The translations under genes and the position numbers were made by a program. A stretch of 64,000 bases of DNA from Thermoanaerobacterium sp. PSU-2. GTDB lineage: Bacteria; Bacillota; Thermoanaerobacteria; Thermoanaerobacterales; Thermoanaerobacteraceae. The notes beneath the pieces were generated by a model, which did no database searches, had not been told where the DNA came from, and saw only the letters and a list, made by a program, of their open reading frames with translations. The stretch spans positions 1 through 64,000 of the forward strand of contig NZ_MSQD01000001.1 of the NCBI RefSeq assembly GCF_002102475.1. Direction: 5' to 3'. Positions 27,554 through 40,441 of this stretch are shown in pieces. Each line of letters starts with the position of its first letter. Position 1 is the first letter of the stretch.

Positions 27554-27880
27554 ATGACGCTATCTTCTATTTCAAAATTATCATCTCCAAGCTCTCTGGT
27601 AACAGCTATCGGTTATATGCTTTTCGCAATAGGAATAAATAGCGATGTGAGAACAAAAGAAAATCTTGCAGTTTCTGGCAGATGGATTATTTTTATAGGA
27701 ACTTTTTTGCTGTACGCCCTGAATATAATATCGATAAGACAAAATGAAAATAAAGATGCAGTTATCATTGAAAGTCCTGATTTGCTTATTTTGGCTGGCA
27801 GTTTTATGATTGCATCAGGTGCATTTGTAGATGCAGTCGGATTTGAAAAGAAAAATTTAAAAGAAGCTCAGGTATATTGA
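27554..27880 (+). CDS. Small membrane protein, unknown
   Basis: 108 residues with three likely membrane segments: about 13-28 (LVTAIGYMLFAIGI), 45-62 (WIIFIGTFLLYALNIIS) and 78-98 (DLLILAGSFMIASGAFVDAV). I do not recognise a family. The start is the ATG at 27554, after AAGGATGAT; the ATG at 27545 lies inside this site. The last codons run into the terminator hairpin shared with the convergent eno gene. Confidence 0.6.
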   Translation: MTLSSISKLSSPSSLVTAIGYMLFAIGINSDVRTKENLAVSGRWIIFIGTFLLYALNIISIRQNENKDAVIIESPDLLILAGSFMIASGAFVDAVGFEKKNLKEAQVY

Positions 27881-27898
27881 TACTGAGCTTCTTTTTTT
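27861..27898. terminator. Bidirectional terminator between the small membrane protein gene and eno
   Basis: GAAGCTCAG (27863-27871) pairs with CTGAGCTTC (27883-27891), with extra GTAT/ATAC pairing inside, and is followed by TTTTTTT on the plus strand. A-rich flank supports eno termination too. Confidence 0.85.
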
Positions 27899-27909
27899 GC
27901 AGAGATAAA

Positions 27910-30758
<2,849 letters not shown>

Positions 30759-30770
30759 GCAATCCTCTCC

Positions 30771-31517
30771 TTAATAATTTACAATTTTAGTGAAATCCTG
30801 CGCTTTAAGGCTAGCTCCGCCCACTAATGCACCATCAATATCGCTTTCTGACATAAGCTCTTTAGCATTATCAGGTTTAACACTGCCACCATATTGTATT
30901 CTTACCTCATTAGCGATGTCTATACTGTATATGTCTGCAATAGTCTCTCTTATGACCTTTATTACATCATTTGCATCTTTCGATGTAGCTGTTTTACCTG
31001 TGCCAATAGCCCAAATAGGCTCATAAGCTATGACGACATTTAAGACATCTTCACTTTTAACGCCATCCAATGCTTTTTTTGTCTGTTCTCTTACTACATT
31101 GAAAGCTTCTCCTGCTTCTCTTTGAGATAATGATTCGCCTACACATACAATAGGCTTAAGGCCATGACTTAATGCAGATTTTACTTTTTTATTCACAGTC
31201 TCATCTGTCTCAGCAAAATACTGTCTTCTCTCAGAATGTCCGATTACGACGTACTCTACGCCTATCTCTTTAAGCATAGTCGGTGAAACTTCTCCTGTAA
31301 ATGCGCCTTTTTCTTCCCAGTGCATGTTTTGTGCACCTAACTTTATGTTAGAGCCATCTATTGTTTTCTTTACGTCTATAAGATCCACAAAAGGCGGTAT
31401 TACTACAACTTCTGCTTCTGCACCAGACACTAAAGGTTTTAGCTCATTTACAAGGTTTATAGCTTCAGATGGTGTCATGTACATCTTCCAATTACCTGCG
31501 ATAATAGGTCTTCTCAA
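30771..31517 (-). CDS. tpiA: Triosephosphate isomerase
   Basis: 248 residues. Starts [15 protein letters not shown] from a TTG codon 6 nt after GAGGTG, giving the family N-terminus. The catalytic histidine is in [13 protein letters not shown] near residue 95, the glutamate in [17 protein letters not shown] near 165, and the phosphate loop in [11 protein letters not shown]. It interconverts dihydroxyacetone phosphate and glyceraldehyde 3-phosphate. Placed between pgk and gpmI in the operon. Confidence 0.97.
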   Translation of the reverse strand: MRRPIIAGNWKMYMTPSEAINLVNELKPLVSGAEAEVVVIPPFVDLIDVKKTIDGSNIKLGAQNMHWEEKGAFTGEVSPTMLKEIGVEYVVIGHSERRQYFAETDETVNKKVKSALSHGLKPIVCVGESLSQREAGEAFNVVREQTKKALDGVKSEDVLNVVIAYEPIWAIGTGKTATSKDANDVIKVIRETIADIYSIDIANEVRIQYGGSVKPDNAKELMSESDIDGALVGGASLKAQDFTKIVNY

Positions 31518-31530
31518 TCAAAACACCTCT

Positions 31531-32712
31531 TTATTTGTCGTTTAATGCGGCTATTCCAGGCAATACCTTGCCTTCTAAGAATTCTAATGACGCACCGCCA
31601 CCTGTCGATATATGTGACACTTTGTCTGCATAGCCTAACTGCTCAACTGCCGCAGCAGAATCTCCGCCACCGATTATAGTAGTGCCACCGCACTCACTCA
31701 TGGCTTTTGCGATTGCCTCTGTTCCCTTTGCGAATTCTCTGATTTCAAATACACCCATAGGGCCATTCCAAACTACTGTCTTTGCACCTTTTATGACTTT
31801 TGAAAATTCTTCAATTGTCTTTGGTCCAATGTCTACGCCGATTTTGTCATTAGGCATCTTGTCTATATCAACCACTTCGTATGGAACGCCTGATTTTAAT
31901 TCTGCACTGACTACTGTATCTACCGGTAAAAGCAACTTAACTCCTTTTTGCTTAGCCTTTTCGATTAAGTCTTTGGCAAGCTCTAATTTATCTTCCTCCA
32001 AAAGGGATTTGCCTATTTCGTGGCCTTCAGCCTTTATAAATGTGTATGCCATACCGCCGCCAATCAATAGGCTGTCAACTTTGTCTAAAAGGTTCGTGAT
32101 GACGCCAATTTTATCTGAAACTTTTGCACCGCCCAGTATTGCCACAAAAGGTCTTTCTGGATTTTCCAAAGCACCGCCCATGAAGTTTAACTCTTTCTCA
32201 ATTAAAAATCCAGATACTGCTGGCAAGTAACTTGCAACTCCCGTCGTAGATGCGTGCGCTCTATGTGCTGTGCCAAACGCATCGTTGACAAATACGTCAG
32301 CTAATGACGCCAATTCTTTTGAAAAATCTGGATCATTTTTTTCTTCTTCAGCGTGGAATCTGACATTTTCCAAAAGCAGCACTTCACCGTCTTTTAATGC
32401 GTTAGCTTTTGCCTTAGCATCTTCACCTATTACATCATCAGCTACAATGACTTGTTTTCCAAGTAACTCTGAAAGCCTTTTTGCAACAGGCTTCATAGAA
32501 TACTCCATGTTGAACTTGCCCTTCGGCCTTCCTAAGTGTGATACTAATATCACCTTTGCATTATTGTCTAAAAGATATTGGATAGTAGGCAAAGCGGCTT
32601 TTATTCTCGTATCATCAGTGATGTTTTTTTCACTGTCCATAGGAACATTAAAGTCTACCCTTACAAGGACTCTCTTGCCTTTTACATCGATATCCCTTAC
32701 AGTTTTTTTCAT
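31531..32712 (-). CDS. pgk: Phosphoglycerate kinase
   Basis: 393 residues. [14 protein letters not shown] near residue 13, VSHLGRPKG near 57, [11 protein letters not shown] near 110 and the nucleotide loop [13 protein letters not shown] near 352 are all present, with the long hinge typical of the family. It makes ATP from 1,3-bisphosphoglycerate. It follows gap after 56 nt and is 13 nt before tpiA. Confidence 0.98.
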   Translation of the reverse strand: MKKTVRDIDVKGKRVLVRVDFNVPMDSEKNITDDTRIKAALPTIQYLLDNNAKVILVSHLGRPKGKFNMEYSMKPVAKRLSELLGKQVIVADDVIGEDAKAKANALKDGEVLLLENVRFHAEEEKNDPDFSKELASLADVFVNDAFGTAHRAHASTTGVASYLPAVSGFLIEKELNFMGGALENPERPFVAILGGAKVSDKIGVITNLLDKVDSLLIGGGMAYTFIKAEGHEIGKSLLEEDKLELAKDLIEKAKQKGVKLLLPVDTVVSAELKSGVPYEVVDIDKMPNDKIGVDIGPKTIEEFSKVIKGAKTVVWNGPMGVFEIREFAKGTEAIAKAMSECGGTTIIGGGDSAAAVEQLGYADKVSHISTGGGASLEFLEGKVLPGIAALNDK

Positions 32713-32768
32713 GATATACCTCCTATCGATATATTTTAGGACAAGGTTATAAGCCTTGTCCTATGATA

Positions 32769-33809
<1,041 letters not shown>

Positions 33810-33828
33810 TTAAACACCTTTCGGTGTA

Positions 33829-34851
33829 TTAACAACTTTTTAATATCTCAAATGCAGCGCCTTCATCAGTTATAAGGACATCCACCATTCCGCTTATGCA
33901 AGTTGATATAATCGCATCGGCTTTGCTTTTGCCACCTGAAACAGCTATCAAATTTTTGACGTTTTTTAAATCATCTTTTGTGAGAAATATGCTTGGCGTC
34001 TCATAAACTGTTTCACCGTTTATGTTTAAGTAAAAGCCCAATGCTTCTGACGTGGCACCAACATTCTTAAGATACTCTTTAGTCGATGAAGGTAAATTTC
34101 GCCTGTCAGCCATCACATCTGCACGTCCTATGCCAAAAAGCACTACATCAGCTTCTTTCAATATGTCAATAACGCTTTTTATGTCTGGCTCATTCATAAG
34201 GGTCTCTATAGCTTCTTTGCCTACGTTGTCAGGAATATGAAGCATTTTGTAAGAACCGCCCAACTTTTTTGCGAGGACTGATGCAATTGTGTTTGCTTGT
34301 TTTTCCACTTCGCGACCTAAGCCACCTCTTGCAGGCACAACCATTATGTCTGATTTGGTATAGCACTGAGGCATTTCATTTGCAACTTCCATCACGCTTG
34401 AACCGCCAGTCAATGCAATGATGCTGTCATTCTTTATTATGCTTTTAAGGTAAGCTGCAGCAGATTTGCCCATATCTTTTTTTATAAGCCTATCATTATC
34501 GACATCACCTGGTATCACGATGACCTTTTTTAGTTTCAGGCGATCTTTCAAAGTTTTTTCCATGTTGTTTAAGCCTTTTAACTCATGGATAAACTCCTTA
34601 AGCTCCTCCAAAAGCTTCTCGCCGTCTTTAGTCACAGTCATTCCTAAAGGATTTATATCGATAAGGCCTTGCCGCTTCAAAAAAGATACCTCTGTCCTTA
34701 TTATCCTCTCGCCAATATTTAGCTGATATGACAAAGCTCGCCTTCCTATTGGCTGGCTGAAATATATATTACGCATTATAGTATACCTTTTTTGCAGCAG
34801 TTCTATTAGCTCAGGCACAATTTTCTGTTGTAATGATATTATGTCATTCAT
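33829..34851 (-). CDS. cggR: Central glycolytic genes regulator CggR (SorC family)
   Basis: 340 residues. The N-terminal winged helix (about 20-70: YTIMRNIYFSQPIGRRALSY, TEVSFLKRQGLIDI) is followed by the SorC sugar-binding domain with IIALTGGSSVMEVANEMP and VVPARGGLGREVEKQANTIA. In Bacillus it represses the gap operon and is released by fructose-1,6-bisphosphate. It is first in the cggR-gap-pgk-tpiA-gpmI-eno operon here and so controls itself. No sequence sign departs from the family. Confidence 0.93.
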   Translation of the reverse strand: MNDIISLQQKIVPELIELLQKRYTIMRNIYFSQPIGRRALSYQLNIGERIIRTEVSFLKRQGLIDINPLGMTVTKDGEKLLEELKEFIHELKGLNNMEKTLKDRLKLKKVIVIPGDVDNDRLIKKDMGKSAAAYLKSIIKNDSIIALTGGSSVMEVANEMPQCYTKSDIMVVPARGGLGREVEKQANTIASVLAKKLGGSYKMLHIPDNVGKEAIETLMNEPDIKSVIDILKEADVVLFGIGRADVMADRRNLPSSTKEYLKNVGATSEALGFYLNINGETVYETPSIFLTKDDLKNVKNLIAVSGGKSKADAIISTCISGMVDVLITDEGAAFEILKSC

Positions 34852-34869
34852 GTATCAAAACCTTCTTCA

Positions 34870-34904
34870 GGACTTTTATAGACCCGTTGTATTTTAACTG
34901 TCCC
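34870..34904 (-). promoter_or_regulatory. Probable CggR operator
   Basis: Between promoter and cggR the minus strand reads TGGGACAGTTAAAATAC then AACGGGTCTATAAAAGTCC. The tandem GGGAC/GGGTC units, about 20 bp apart, resemble the tandem CGGGAC...TGTCC operator of Bacillus CggR, with lower conservation. Confidence 0.6.
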
Positions 34905-34941
34905 ACCAAAACATCAAATAAATGTTTTTACCTTCAATACT

Positions 34942-34970
34942 ATTTTATATTAAGACTTCTAATTTTTCAA
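34942..34970 (-). promoter_or_regulatory. Sigma-A promoter of the glycolytic operon
   Basis: TTGAAA (34970-34965), 17-bp spacer, TAAAAT (34947-34942) on the minus strand, with the CggR-like operator about 40-75 bp downstream, as in Bacillus. Confidence 0.7.
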
Positions 34971-34983
34971 TAGACAAGATTAT

Positions 34984-35019
34984 AAAAGAGAGCATTTTCT
35001 AAAATTATTGCTCTCTTTT
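34984..35019 (-). terminator. Terminator of rpoN
   Basis: AAAAGAGAGCA / TGCTCTCTTTT, 11-bp stem with a 14-nt loop, directly after the rpoN stop; the stem itself gives the T-run. Confidence 0.75.
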
Positions 35020-35020
35020 A

Positions 35021-36370
35021 TCAATATCTTTTTCTCTTGCTGGATGATGGAATATTCATCTCTTCCCTGTACTTAGCAACAGTCCTTCTCGATATCGTTA
35101 CGCCTTTTTTAGATAAAATCTCAGCGATTTTTTGGTCGCTTAAAGTATCTTGAGGGTCTTCTTCGTTTATTAGTTGCTTTATCATCTCTTTTATCATTTC
35201 CTGCGAAAACATCTCACCGTCGCCATTGCCGATGCCGCTTTGGAAGAAGTATCTGATTTCAAAAACACCTAAAGGTGTATCGACGTACTTTCCGTTTACT
35301 GCCCTGCTTACCGTCGATTCATGAACTCCCACTGCATCTGCAATCTTCTTTAAGTTCATAGGTTTAATGTACTTCTGTTCTCTGTCAAAAAATGACCTTT
35401 GCTCCTTTACTATCGCACTTAACACTTTGTACAAAGTGTCCCTTCTCGACTCAATGCTTTTTATAAGCCACATGGCTGACTGAATTTTATTTGACAGGTA
35501 CTTCCTTATATTGTCATCATCAGTGACAGTCAAAATGCTTTCATACGACTTATTTATCCTCAAGCCAGGATACAAAGACTCATTTATAAGCACAACATAA
35601 TCGCCGTCTATTTTCTTTATATAAGCGTCTGGAATGACGTATTTGATATCGTTATAGCTTGAAAAACTACTTCCAGGCCTCGGATTTAGCTTTTTTATCT
35701 CGTCTACGGCATTCTGCACTTCTTTAATATCCACATTTAATTTTTTTGCTATAAGCGAAAGCTTGTTGTCCGCAATTTCGTTTAAATAATTTTCCACAAT
35801 TTCTTTTACTACGCCATTATACATGTTTTTGCTTTTTAACTGAAGCATGAGACATTCCGTTAAATTTCTCGCTGCGATCCCCGGCGGGTCAAATGATTGC
35901 ACTACATTTAAAGCCATCAATACATCTTCTTCACTGTAATTGTAATCTTCGCTGAGTTTTTTGATATCATCGTTTAGATAGCCATTGCTGTCAAGATCGT
36001 AAATTATGACTTTGCATATCTCTTTTATTTTCTTCGTAAGAGGTGTTATATGAAGTTGAAACAGCAGATGATCTGTAAGGGACGTATCAGTCGAGACCAT
36101 GTTTTCAAAGCTTAAGTCATCTCTCTCTTCGTCATCGCTGCTGTAATTGTACTTATCAAGGTCACTATTCTTATTTAACTCATGGTAAATCTCAATGACG
36201 TCTTCCTTATCTTCGTACGCCTCCAACATGGGGTTGGTTTCCAATTCACTTGTGATAAGCTCATTTAACTCGTACGAATTTAGCTGTAATATCTCGATGG
36301 CCTGTTTAAGCTGAGGCGTCATCAATAATTTCTGTACTTGTTTTAAATTAAGTCCCATATCCAGCTTCAT
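35021..36370 (-). CDS. rpoN: RNA polymerase sigma-54 factor
   Basis: 449 residues. Region I is the glutamine/leucine-rich start (LKQVQKLLMTPQLKQAIEIL), the middle has core-binding parts, and the C-terminal RpoN box reads SRRTVAKYREEMNIP. The promoter-binding HTH is near LKKIADAVGVHESTVSRAVN. It needs an AAA+ activator with a GAFTGA motif; one such activator (LevR type) is coded at 51937-54591, and two -24/-12 promoters are seen at 51817 and 55826. GAGGGTG precedes the ATG. A weak TTTATA-N17-TATAAT promoter lies at 36436-36408. Confidence 0.97.
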   Translation of the reverse strand: MKLDMGLNLKQVQKLLMTPQLKQAIEILQLNSYELNELITSELETNPMLEAYEDKEDVIEIYHELNKNSDLDKYNYSSDDEERDDLSFENMVSTDTSLTDHLLFQLHITPLTKKIKEICKVIIYDLDSNGYLNDDIKKLSEDYNYSEEDVLMALNVVQSFDPPGIAARNLTECLMLQLKSKNMYNGVVKEIVENYLNEIADNKLSLIAKKLNVDIKEVQNAVDEIKKLNPRPGSSFSSYNDIKYVIPDAYIKKIDGDYVVLINESLYPGLRINKSYESILTVTDDDNIRKYLSNKIQSAMWLIKSIESRRDTLYKVLSAIVKEQRSFFDREQKYIKPMNLKKIADAVGVHESTVSRAVNGKYVDTPLGVFEIRYFFQSGIGNGDGEMFSQEMIKEMIKQLINEEDPQDTLSDQKIAEILSKKGVTISRRTVAKYREEMNIPSSSKRKRY

Positions 36371-36467
36371 ATTCTACACCCTCATATACATCAATATTCA
36401 CATTTCAATTATACCATATTTGTAACCGTTTATAAAATGGATATTTTTAGTTTGACGACAGGTAAAA

Positions 36468-36740
36468 CTACATTATTTCAAAAGAGTGATACAGACCTTG
36501 GTAGTCATCCCATTTTTGAGCTATACTTTCTACCCTTGCCCATCTTAGTCCATTTTTTATGTAATCGATAAGCATGTTTATGTCTTCTTCATTGCCTTCT
36601 GCTACAATCTCAACGCTTCCATCGTACAGATTCTTTGCATATCCAGTTATATTAAGCCTCAAAGCCATGTTGTAAACAGAATACCTAAGTCCAACACCTT
36701 GCACATGGCCTGTCAAATTAAGATGGACTGTTTTTTTCAC
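36468..36740 (-). CDS. acyP: Acylphosphatase
   Basis: 90 residues, the family length, from a GTG start at 36740 that follows GGAGGGG by 5 nt. The signature LTGHVQGVGLRYSVYNMA holds the phosphate-binding arginine (residue 19), and the catalytic asparagine is in GYAKNLYDGSVEIVAEG (residue 37). It hydrolyses acyl phosphates such as carbamoyl or acetyl phosphate. The HAD phosphatase gene ends 30 nt upstream, so the two may share a transcript. Confidence 0.93.
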   Translation of the reverse strand: MKKTVHLNLTGHVQGVGLRYSVYNMALRLNITGYAKNLYDGSVEIVAEGNEEDINMLIDYIKNGLRWARVESIAQKWDDYQGLYHSFEIM

Positions 36741-36770
36741 AAAAACCCCTCCTTCCAAAAGCAAATCTAC

Positions 36771-37595
36771 TTACAAGATAAATTTATTTATGACGTAAGC
36801 GACGCCGTTTTCCATGTTTGATTTTGTGATAAAGTCTGCCGTTTTTTTAAGTTTATCTATGGCATTTTCCATTGCCACACCAAAACCTGCGTATTCAACC
36901 ATCTCTACATCATTTTCACTGTCACCTATTGCCACCATTTCTGATCTGTCCACTCCCAAATATTCTCCCAATATCTTGAGGCCGTTTCCTTTGTTTACAC
37001 CTTTATTTAATATTTCTATATTATTGTGAAACGAGCTTGTAGTCTCTAATCTATCGCCTTTTTCGTTATCTATCGTTTTTCTCACTGCTTTTATTTTCTC
37101 TGAATCTTCGTCAAACATTACAAATTTCACAATGCTGTCTTTCAACTTGCTTTCAAATTCTGTATGAGAAGGTATATTCTCCACTTCTACTCGTAATGTT
37201 TCAGCGTACAATCTGTTCCACTCCCCATACTTTTGGAATTTACTGGTAATCTCCGGTGAATAAACTATTTTATCGCTGTAAAAATGATAATAAAGGTCGT
37301 TTTTCTTTGCCAAATCTATCAAATACGACAATATGTCTATATCAAGCACACTTTTATAAATTTCTTCATCATTGTCATCTATCACCATGGCTCCATTGCT
37401 GGCAATGATGTATGGCTTGAATCCTAAGAATTCCGAGTATGCATAAGCAGAAGCATAAATCCTGCCCGTTGATATGACAACATAAATGCCTGCATCACGA
37501 GCTTTTTTTAATGCTTCTAAGTTTTCTCTCGATATTTGCTTGTCATGCGTCAAAAGTGTATCATCCATATCTATTGCAATTAATTTATATGACAT
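36771..37595 (-). CDS. Cof-type HAD-family phosphatase
   Basis: 274 residues. Motif I is IAIDMDDTLLT with the nucleophile aspartate near residue 8, motif II VVISTGR, motif III a lysine in LNKGVNKGNGLKIL and motif IV AIGDSENDVEMVEYAG. This is the Cof/YwpJ type, which hydrolyses sugar phosphates or flavin-type phosphates; the substrate is unknown. The second of two adjacent ATG codons (37595) is 5 nt from GGGGGA and is chosen; the 30-residue extension in the open frame lacks a ribosome site. Confidence 0.88.
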   Translation of the reverse strand: MSYKLIAIDMDDTLLTHDKQISRENLEALKKARDAGIYVVISTGRIYASAYAYSEFLGFKPYIIASNGAMVIDDNDEEIYKSVLDIDILSYLIDLAKKNDLYYHFYSDKIVYSPEITSKFQKYGEWNRLYAETLRVEVENIPSHTEFESKLKDSIVKFVMFDEDSEKIKAVRKTIDNEKGDRLETTSSFHNNIEILNKGVNKGNGLKILGEYLGVDRSEMVAIGDSENDVEMVEYAGFGVAMENAIDKLKKTADFITKSNMENGVAYVINKFIL

Positions 37596-37697
37596 CATAG
37601 TCCCCCATTCATCAGAATATTTTTTCAATATTACTATACCATTACTGACAATCAACTTCAAGTTTTCACGATTTTCACTATGCATTTCAAAAAATGA

Positions 37698-37726
37698 TTG
37701 ACAGCATAAAATCGCAATAGTATAAT
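37698..37726 (+). promoter_or_regulatory. Consensus sigma-A promoter of perR
   Basis: TTGACA (37698-37703), 17-bp spacer, TATAAT (37721-37726): a perfect match at both boxes. Confidence 0.9.
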
Positions 37727-37745
37727 GTAACTATAAATATTACAT
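37725..37745 (+). promoter_or_regulatory. Inverted repeat at the perR start site, probable autoregulatory operator
   Basis: ATGTAA-N9-TTACAT overlaps the -10 box and the expected start point. It differs from the classical Per box but has the right place for control by PerR itself. Confidence 0.5.
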
Positions 37746-37785
37746 GAGAAATTTTATTAATTAATATTCCATAGAAAGAAGGGAT

Positions 37786-38211
37786 ATGATGGACGATATC
37801 TCGTCAATCCTGAAAGAAAAGGGATTAAAAGTGACACCGCAAAGGCTTGCTATCATCAACATGCTTAAAAATACCAAGGAACATCCAAGTGCTGAAACCA
37901 TATACAAGACGCTGTCGTCCGATTTCCCAACAATGAGTTTGGCTACTGTCTATAAGACGCTTGAAATGCTAAAGAGTATAGGACTTGTGCAAGAACTTAA
38001 TGTTGGTGAAGGTAGTTTCAGATACGATGCGAATGTCAATTCACACCCACATTTGATATGTTACGGATGCAATAGGGTAGACGACCTTGACGACTCAGCA
38101 TTAGATGATCTTCTTGGTGAAGTAAGCAAACACACAGATTATCTTTTGATGGATCAAAAATTATATTTTTATGGCTATTGCCCTGATTGCAAAAAAAAGG
38201 TGACAAATTAA
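37786..38211 (+). CDS. perR: Fur family repressor, PerR-like
   Basis: 141 residues. The N-terminal winged helix is KEKGLKVTPQRLAIINML, the DNA helix near LATVYKTLEMLKSIG. The sensor part has FRYDANVNSHPHLIC, and two CxxC zinc motifs, CYGCN and CPDC. An aspartate in RYD, where Fur proteins usually have glutamate, supports a peroxide sensor (PerR) rather than an iron sensor. It would control oxidative stress genes such as rubrerythrin (56003). The promoter is a perfect sigma-A type with an inverted repeat. Confidence 0.85.
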   Translation: MMDDISSILKEKGLKVTPQRLAIINMLKNTKEHPSAETIYKTLSSDFPTMSLATVYKTLEMLKSIGLVQELNVGEGSFRYDANVNSHPHLICYGCNRVDDLDDSALDDLLGEVSKHTDYLLMDQKLYFYGYCPDCKKKVTN

Positions 38212-38232
38212 AAAACGAGCGATGCTCGTTTT
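38212..38232. terminator. Bidirectional terminator between perR and vanW
   Basis: AAAACGAGC-GAT-GCTCGTTTT, 9-bp stem flanked by further A and T runs, between convergent stops at 38211 and 38233. Confidence 0.85.
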
Positions 38233-39717
38233 TTAATTTGTAGGATTTATGTTTTGCGGCTTTCCATTTAAATCATCTGTAGATACATTCTTTTCATCAA
38301 TTTGGCTTTGAACACTTTCATTATTACTTACTTCATCTTTTTTCACGCCCCGCCTTATGACGCCGTCAACTGGCTTATATATGTCTGTATACAAAAATTC
38401 CTTTTTCACCAAAACATTATTCTCATAAATGAGCCTGTAAGTATTTACCTTGTATCCTGTATGCTTTTCCACATCTACCTGCGTGACTCCTTCAGGCAAA
38501 GTAGGATCATCAACATATGTTACTTTTGGCTCGTACTTTTCCACAATCTCAGAATATATGTCGATCCTTTTGCCTGGATCTTCCGGATATCCGTAAAAGT
38601 TCACTATAAAGTTATTTCCGCTGATGTACGATTCAATGTATATAGGGTATTTTGTTGGATTTTCAAACTTTAAATCGAGAACGTCTCCTGAGATTGTAGC
38701 ATCTTGCCCTGGCGAAACGTATCCGACAGGAAATGTGTGATGATATCTCTCATCAATTTTCATATCTGCTCTTAACGCAGCATTGTAAATGGTAGTTGCA
38801 ACTTGACACACACCACCACCTATGTCGGGAACCAGCTTATTACCGATAATCACAGGCGCTTCTTTATATCCATTCTGTATGATTCTCGGCCCTAACGTTT
38901 TATTAAGAGAAAAAACTTGCCCCGGCATAAGCAGCTTGCCATTTACAGCTTTTGCAGCTACAGCAAGGTTTTCCGACCTATTTGCATCGCCAGTATTGAA
39001 TTGTGTAGAAAAACTGACAATTTTGCCTTTTATCATGCTGAGTTCTGAAGCCTTTATGTCTGCATCGACTTTTTTAACCGTGACAGGAACTTCTACATAA
39101 TCTTTATCACCTGTCATAATCACATTCTTTACCGCACTTTTTATACTTTCAATTGTCTTATTTGCATCGACTTTTAAACCCGAAATATCATTTGTAATGT
39201 TTATCTTACCGTCAGACACGTATATCTTAGCGTCAACAGGATTTTTGTCTATGTTTTTTGATACGTCCATCACAAATTTATCTAAACCGTTAAAATTGGC
39301 TGTGGGGCTGTATTTAAGATATTTACCGTTCTTAGATACATCGTATATGGTCTTTATTCGATTTATGAAGTTCCCACTTTTACCTATAGAATAAGCTTCA
39401 TTGACGATAGCATCATAGTCGTAACTTATTTTAACGTCACCGCTTGGAAGTACAAACTGCTTGTCGTTGTACTTTAAAACGACTTTTAAATTGTTTACCG
39501 TCTTAAGGTTATCTTGCAGTTTTAAATGGGCTTCAGATTTAGTAAGTCCACTAAGACTAATTCCATTGACAAAAACTCCCTTTGCAATAGTATTTTGATT
39601 CATGACAGCATAGAACATCACAAATGAACCAGCAAACACAGTTATTATTAATAAAAGAAGAATGATGTAAAAATAATTGCTTTTACTCTTTATGCTTTTT
39701 GTGTCCTTTGTCTCCAT
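38233..39717 (-). CDS. VanW family membrane-anchored protein with G5-like end
   Basis: 494 residues: an N-terminal membrane anchor (about 15-40), two peptidoglycan-binding-4 type regions (about 50-240; FVNGISLSGLTKSEAHLKLQ), and a VanW domain at about 245-400 (with GQVFSLNKTLGPRIIQNGYK and GGGVCQVATTIYNAALRAD). The end (about 405-455) is G5-like. VanW proteins are linked to cell wall and glycopeptide resistance clusters, but lone copies in spore formers have unknown roles, possibly in sporulation or germination. It is monocistronic. Confidence 0.88.
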   Translation of the reverse strand: METKDTKSIKSKSNYFYIILLLLIITVFAGSFVMFYAVMNQNTIAKGVFVNGISLSGLTKSEAHLKLQDNLKTVNNLKVVLKYNDKQFVLPSGDVKISYDYDAIVNEAYSIGKSGNFINRIKTIYDVSKNGKYLKYSPTANFNGLDKFVMDVSKNIDKNPVDAKIYVSDGKINITNDISGLKVDANKTIESIKSAVKNVIMTGDKDYVEVPVTVKKVDADIKASELSMIKGKIVSFSTQFNTGDANRSENLAVAAKAVNGKLLMPGQVFSLNKTLGPRIIQNGYKEAPVIIGNKLVPDIGGGVCQVATTIYNAALRADMKIDERYHHTFPVGYVSPGQDATISGDVLDLKFENPTKYPIYIESYISGNNFIVNFYGYPEDPGKRIDIYSEIVEKYEPKVTYVDDPTLPEGVTQVDVEKHTGYKVNTYRLIYENNVLVKKEFLYTDIYKPVDGVIRRGVKKDEVSNNESVQSQIDEKNVSTDDLNGKPQNINPTN

Positions 39718-39799
39718 TTTGATCTCCCCATTATTTAGTTTTTAAATTTAGAACAATTTAATTATATTACAAATACATTGCAAATAAATTACATACTGA

Positions 39800-40441
39800 T
39801 TAATTTTTTATAAAATTTTTATAAAACTTACAAATATGATTGATAGGGCAAATATCGCACTTAGGCTTCCGTGCCGTACAGATGTTTCTTCCATGGTATA
39901 TGAGAAGGTGATGAGACAAAGACCACAAACTTTTAGGTATAATATCCATAAGCTGATACTCTGTCTTTAAAACATCATCGCTTTCAGCAAGGCCAATCCT
40001 ATTTGACACCCTAAAAACGTGGGTATCAACCGCAATCGCATCCTGTTTAAAGGCATTGCTTATAATCACATTTGCAGTTTTCCTGCCAACACCCGGTAAC
40101 TCCATAAGCTTTTCCATATCATCAGGCACAATGCCACCGTACTTGTCACACAAAATTTTGCAGGTGTTTATTATGTTTCTGGACTTATTCCTGTAAAGAC
40201 CGCAATCCCTTATTTCTTCTTCAAATTCCAATGGATCAACGTCTTTTAAGTCAAATGGCGATTTGTACTTTTTAAAAAGTTTTTCTGTAACAATATTGAC
40301 TCTTTTGTCGGTACACTGTGCTGATAGTATTGTGGCTACCAATAGCTCAAAGGCATTTTTAAAATGTAGACCGGGTTTTGCATCAGGATATGTCTTTTTA
40401 AGAATTTCTATAACTTCCAACGCTTCATCTTTCGTTATCAT
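39800..40441 (-). CDS. nth: Endonuclease III
   Basis: 213 residues. The helix-hairpin-helix ELPGVGRKTANVIISNAF holds the catalytic lysine, followed by the aspartate in AVDTHVFRVSNR. The 4Fe-4S loop CTARKPKCDICPINHIC has C-x6-C-x2-C-x5-C. It removes oxidised pyrimidines from DNA and nicks at the site. The ATG at 40441 has GAGGTGA at proper distance and overlaps the upstream queG by 17 nt, so both are coupled. Confidence 0.96.
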   Translation of the reverse strand: MITKDEALEVIEILKKTYPDAKPGLHFKNAFELLVATILSAQCTDKRVNIVTEKLFKKYKSPFDLKDVDPLEFEEEIRDCGLYRNKSRNIINTCKILCDKYGGIVPDDMEKLMELPGVGRKTANVIISNAFKQDAIAVDTHVFRVSNRIGLAESDDVLKTEYQLMDIIPKSLWSLSHHLLIYHGRNICTARKPKCDICPINHICKFYKNFIKN

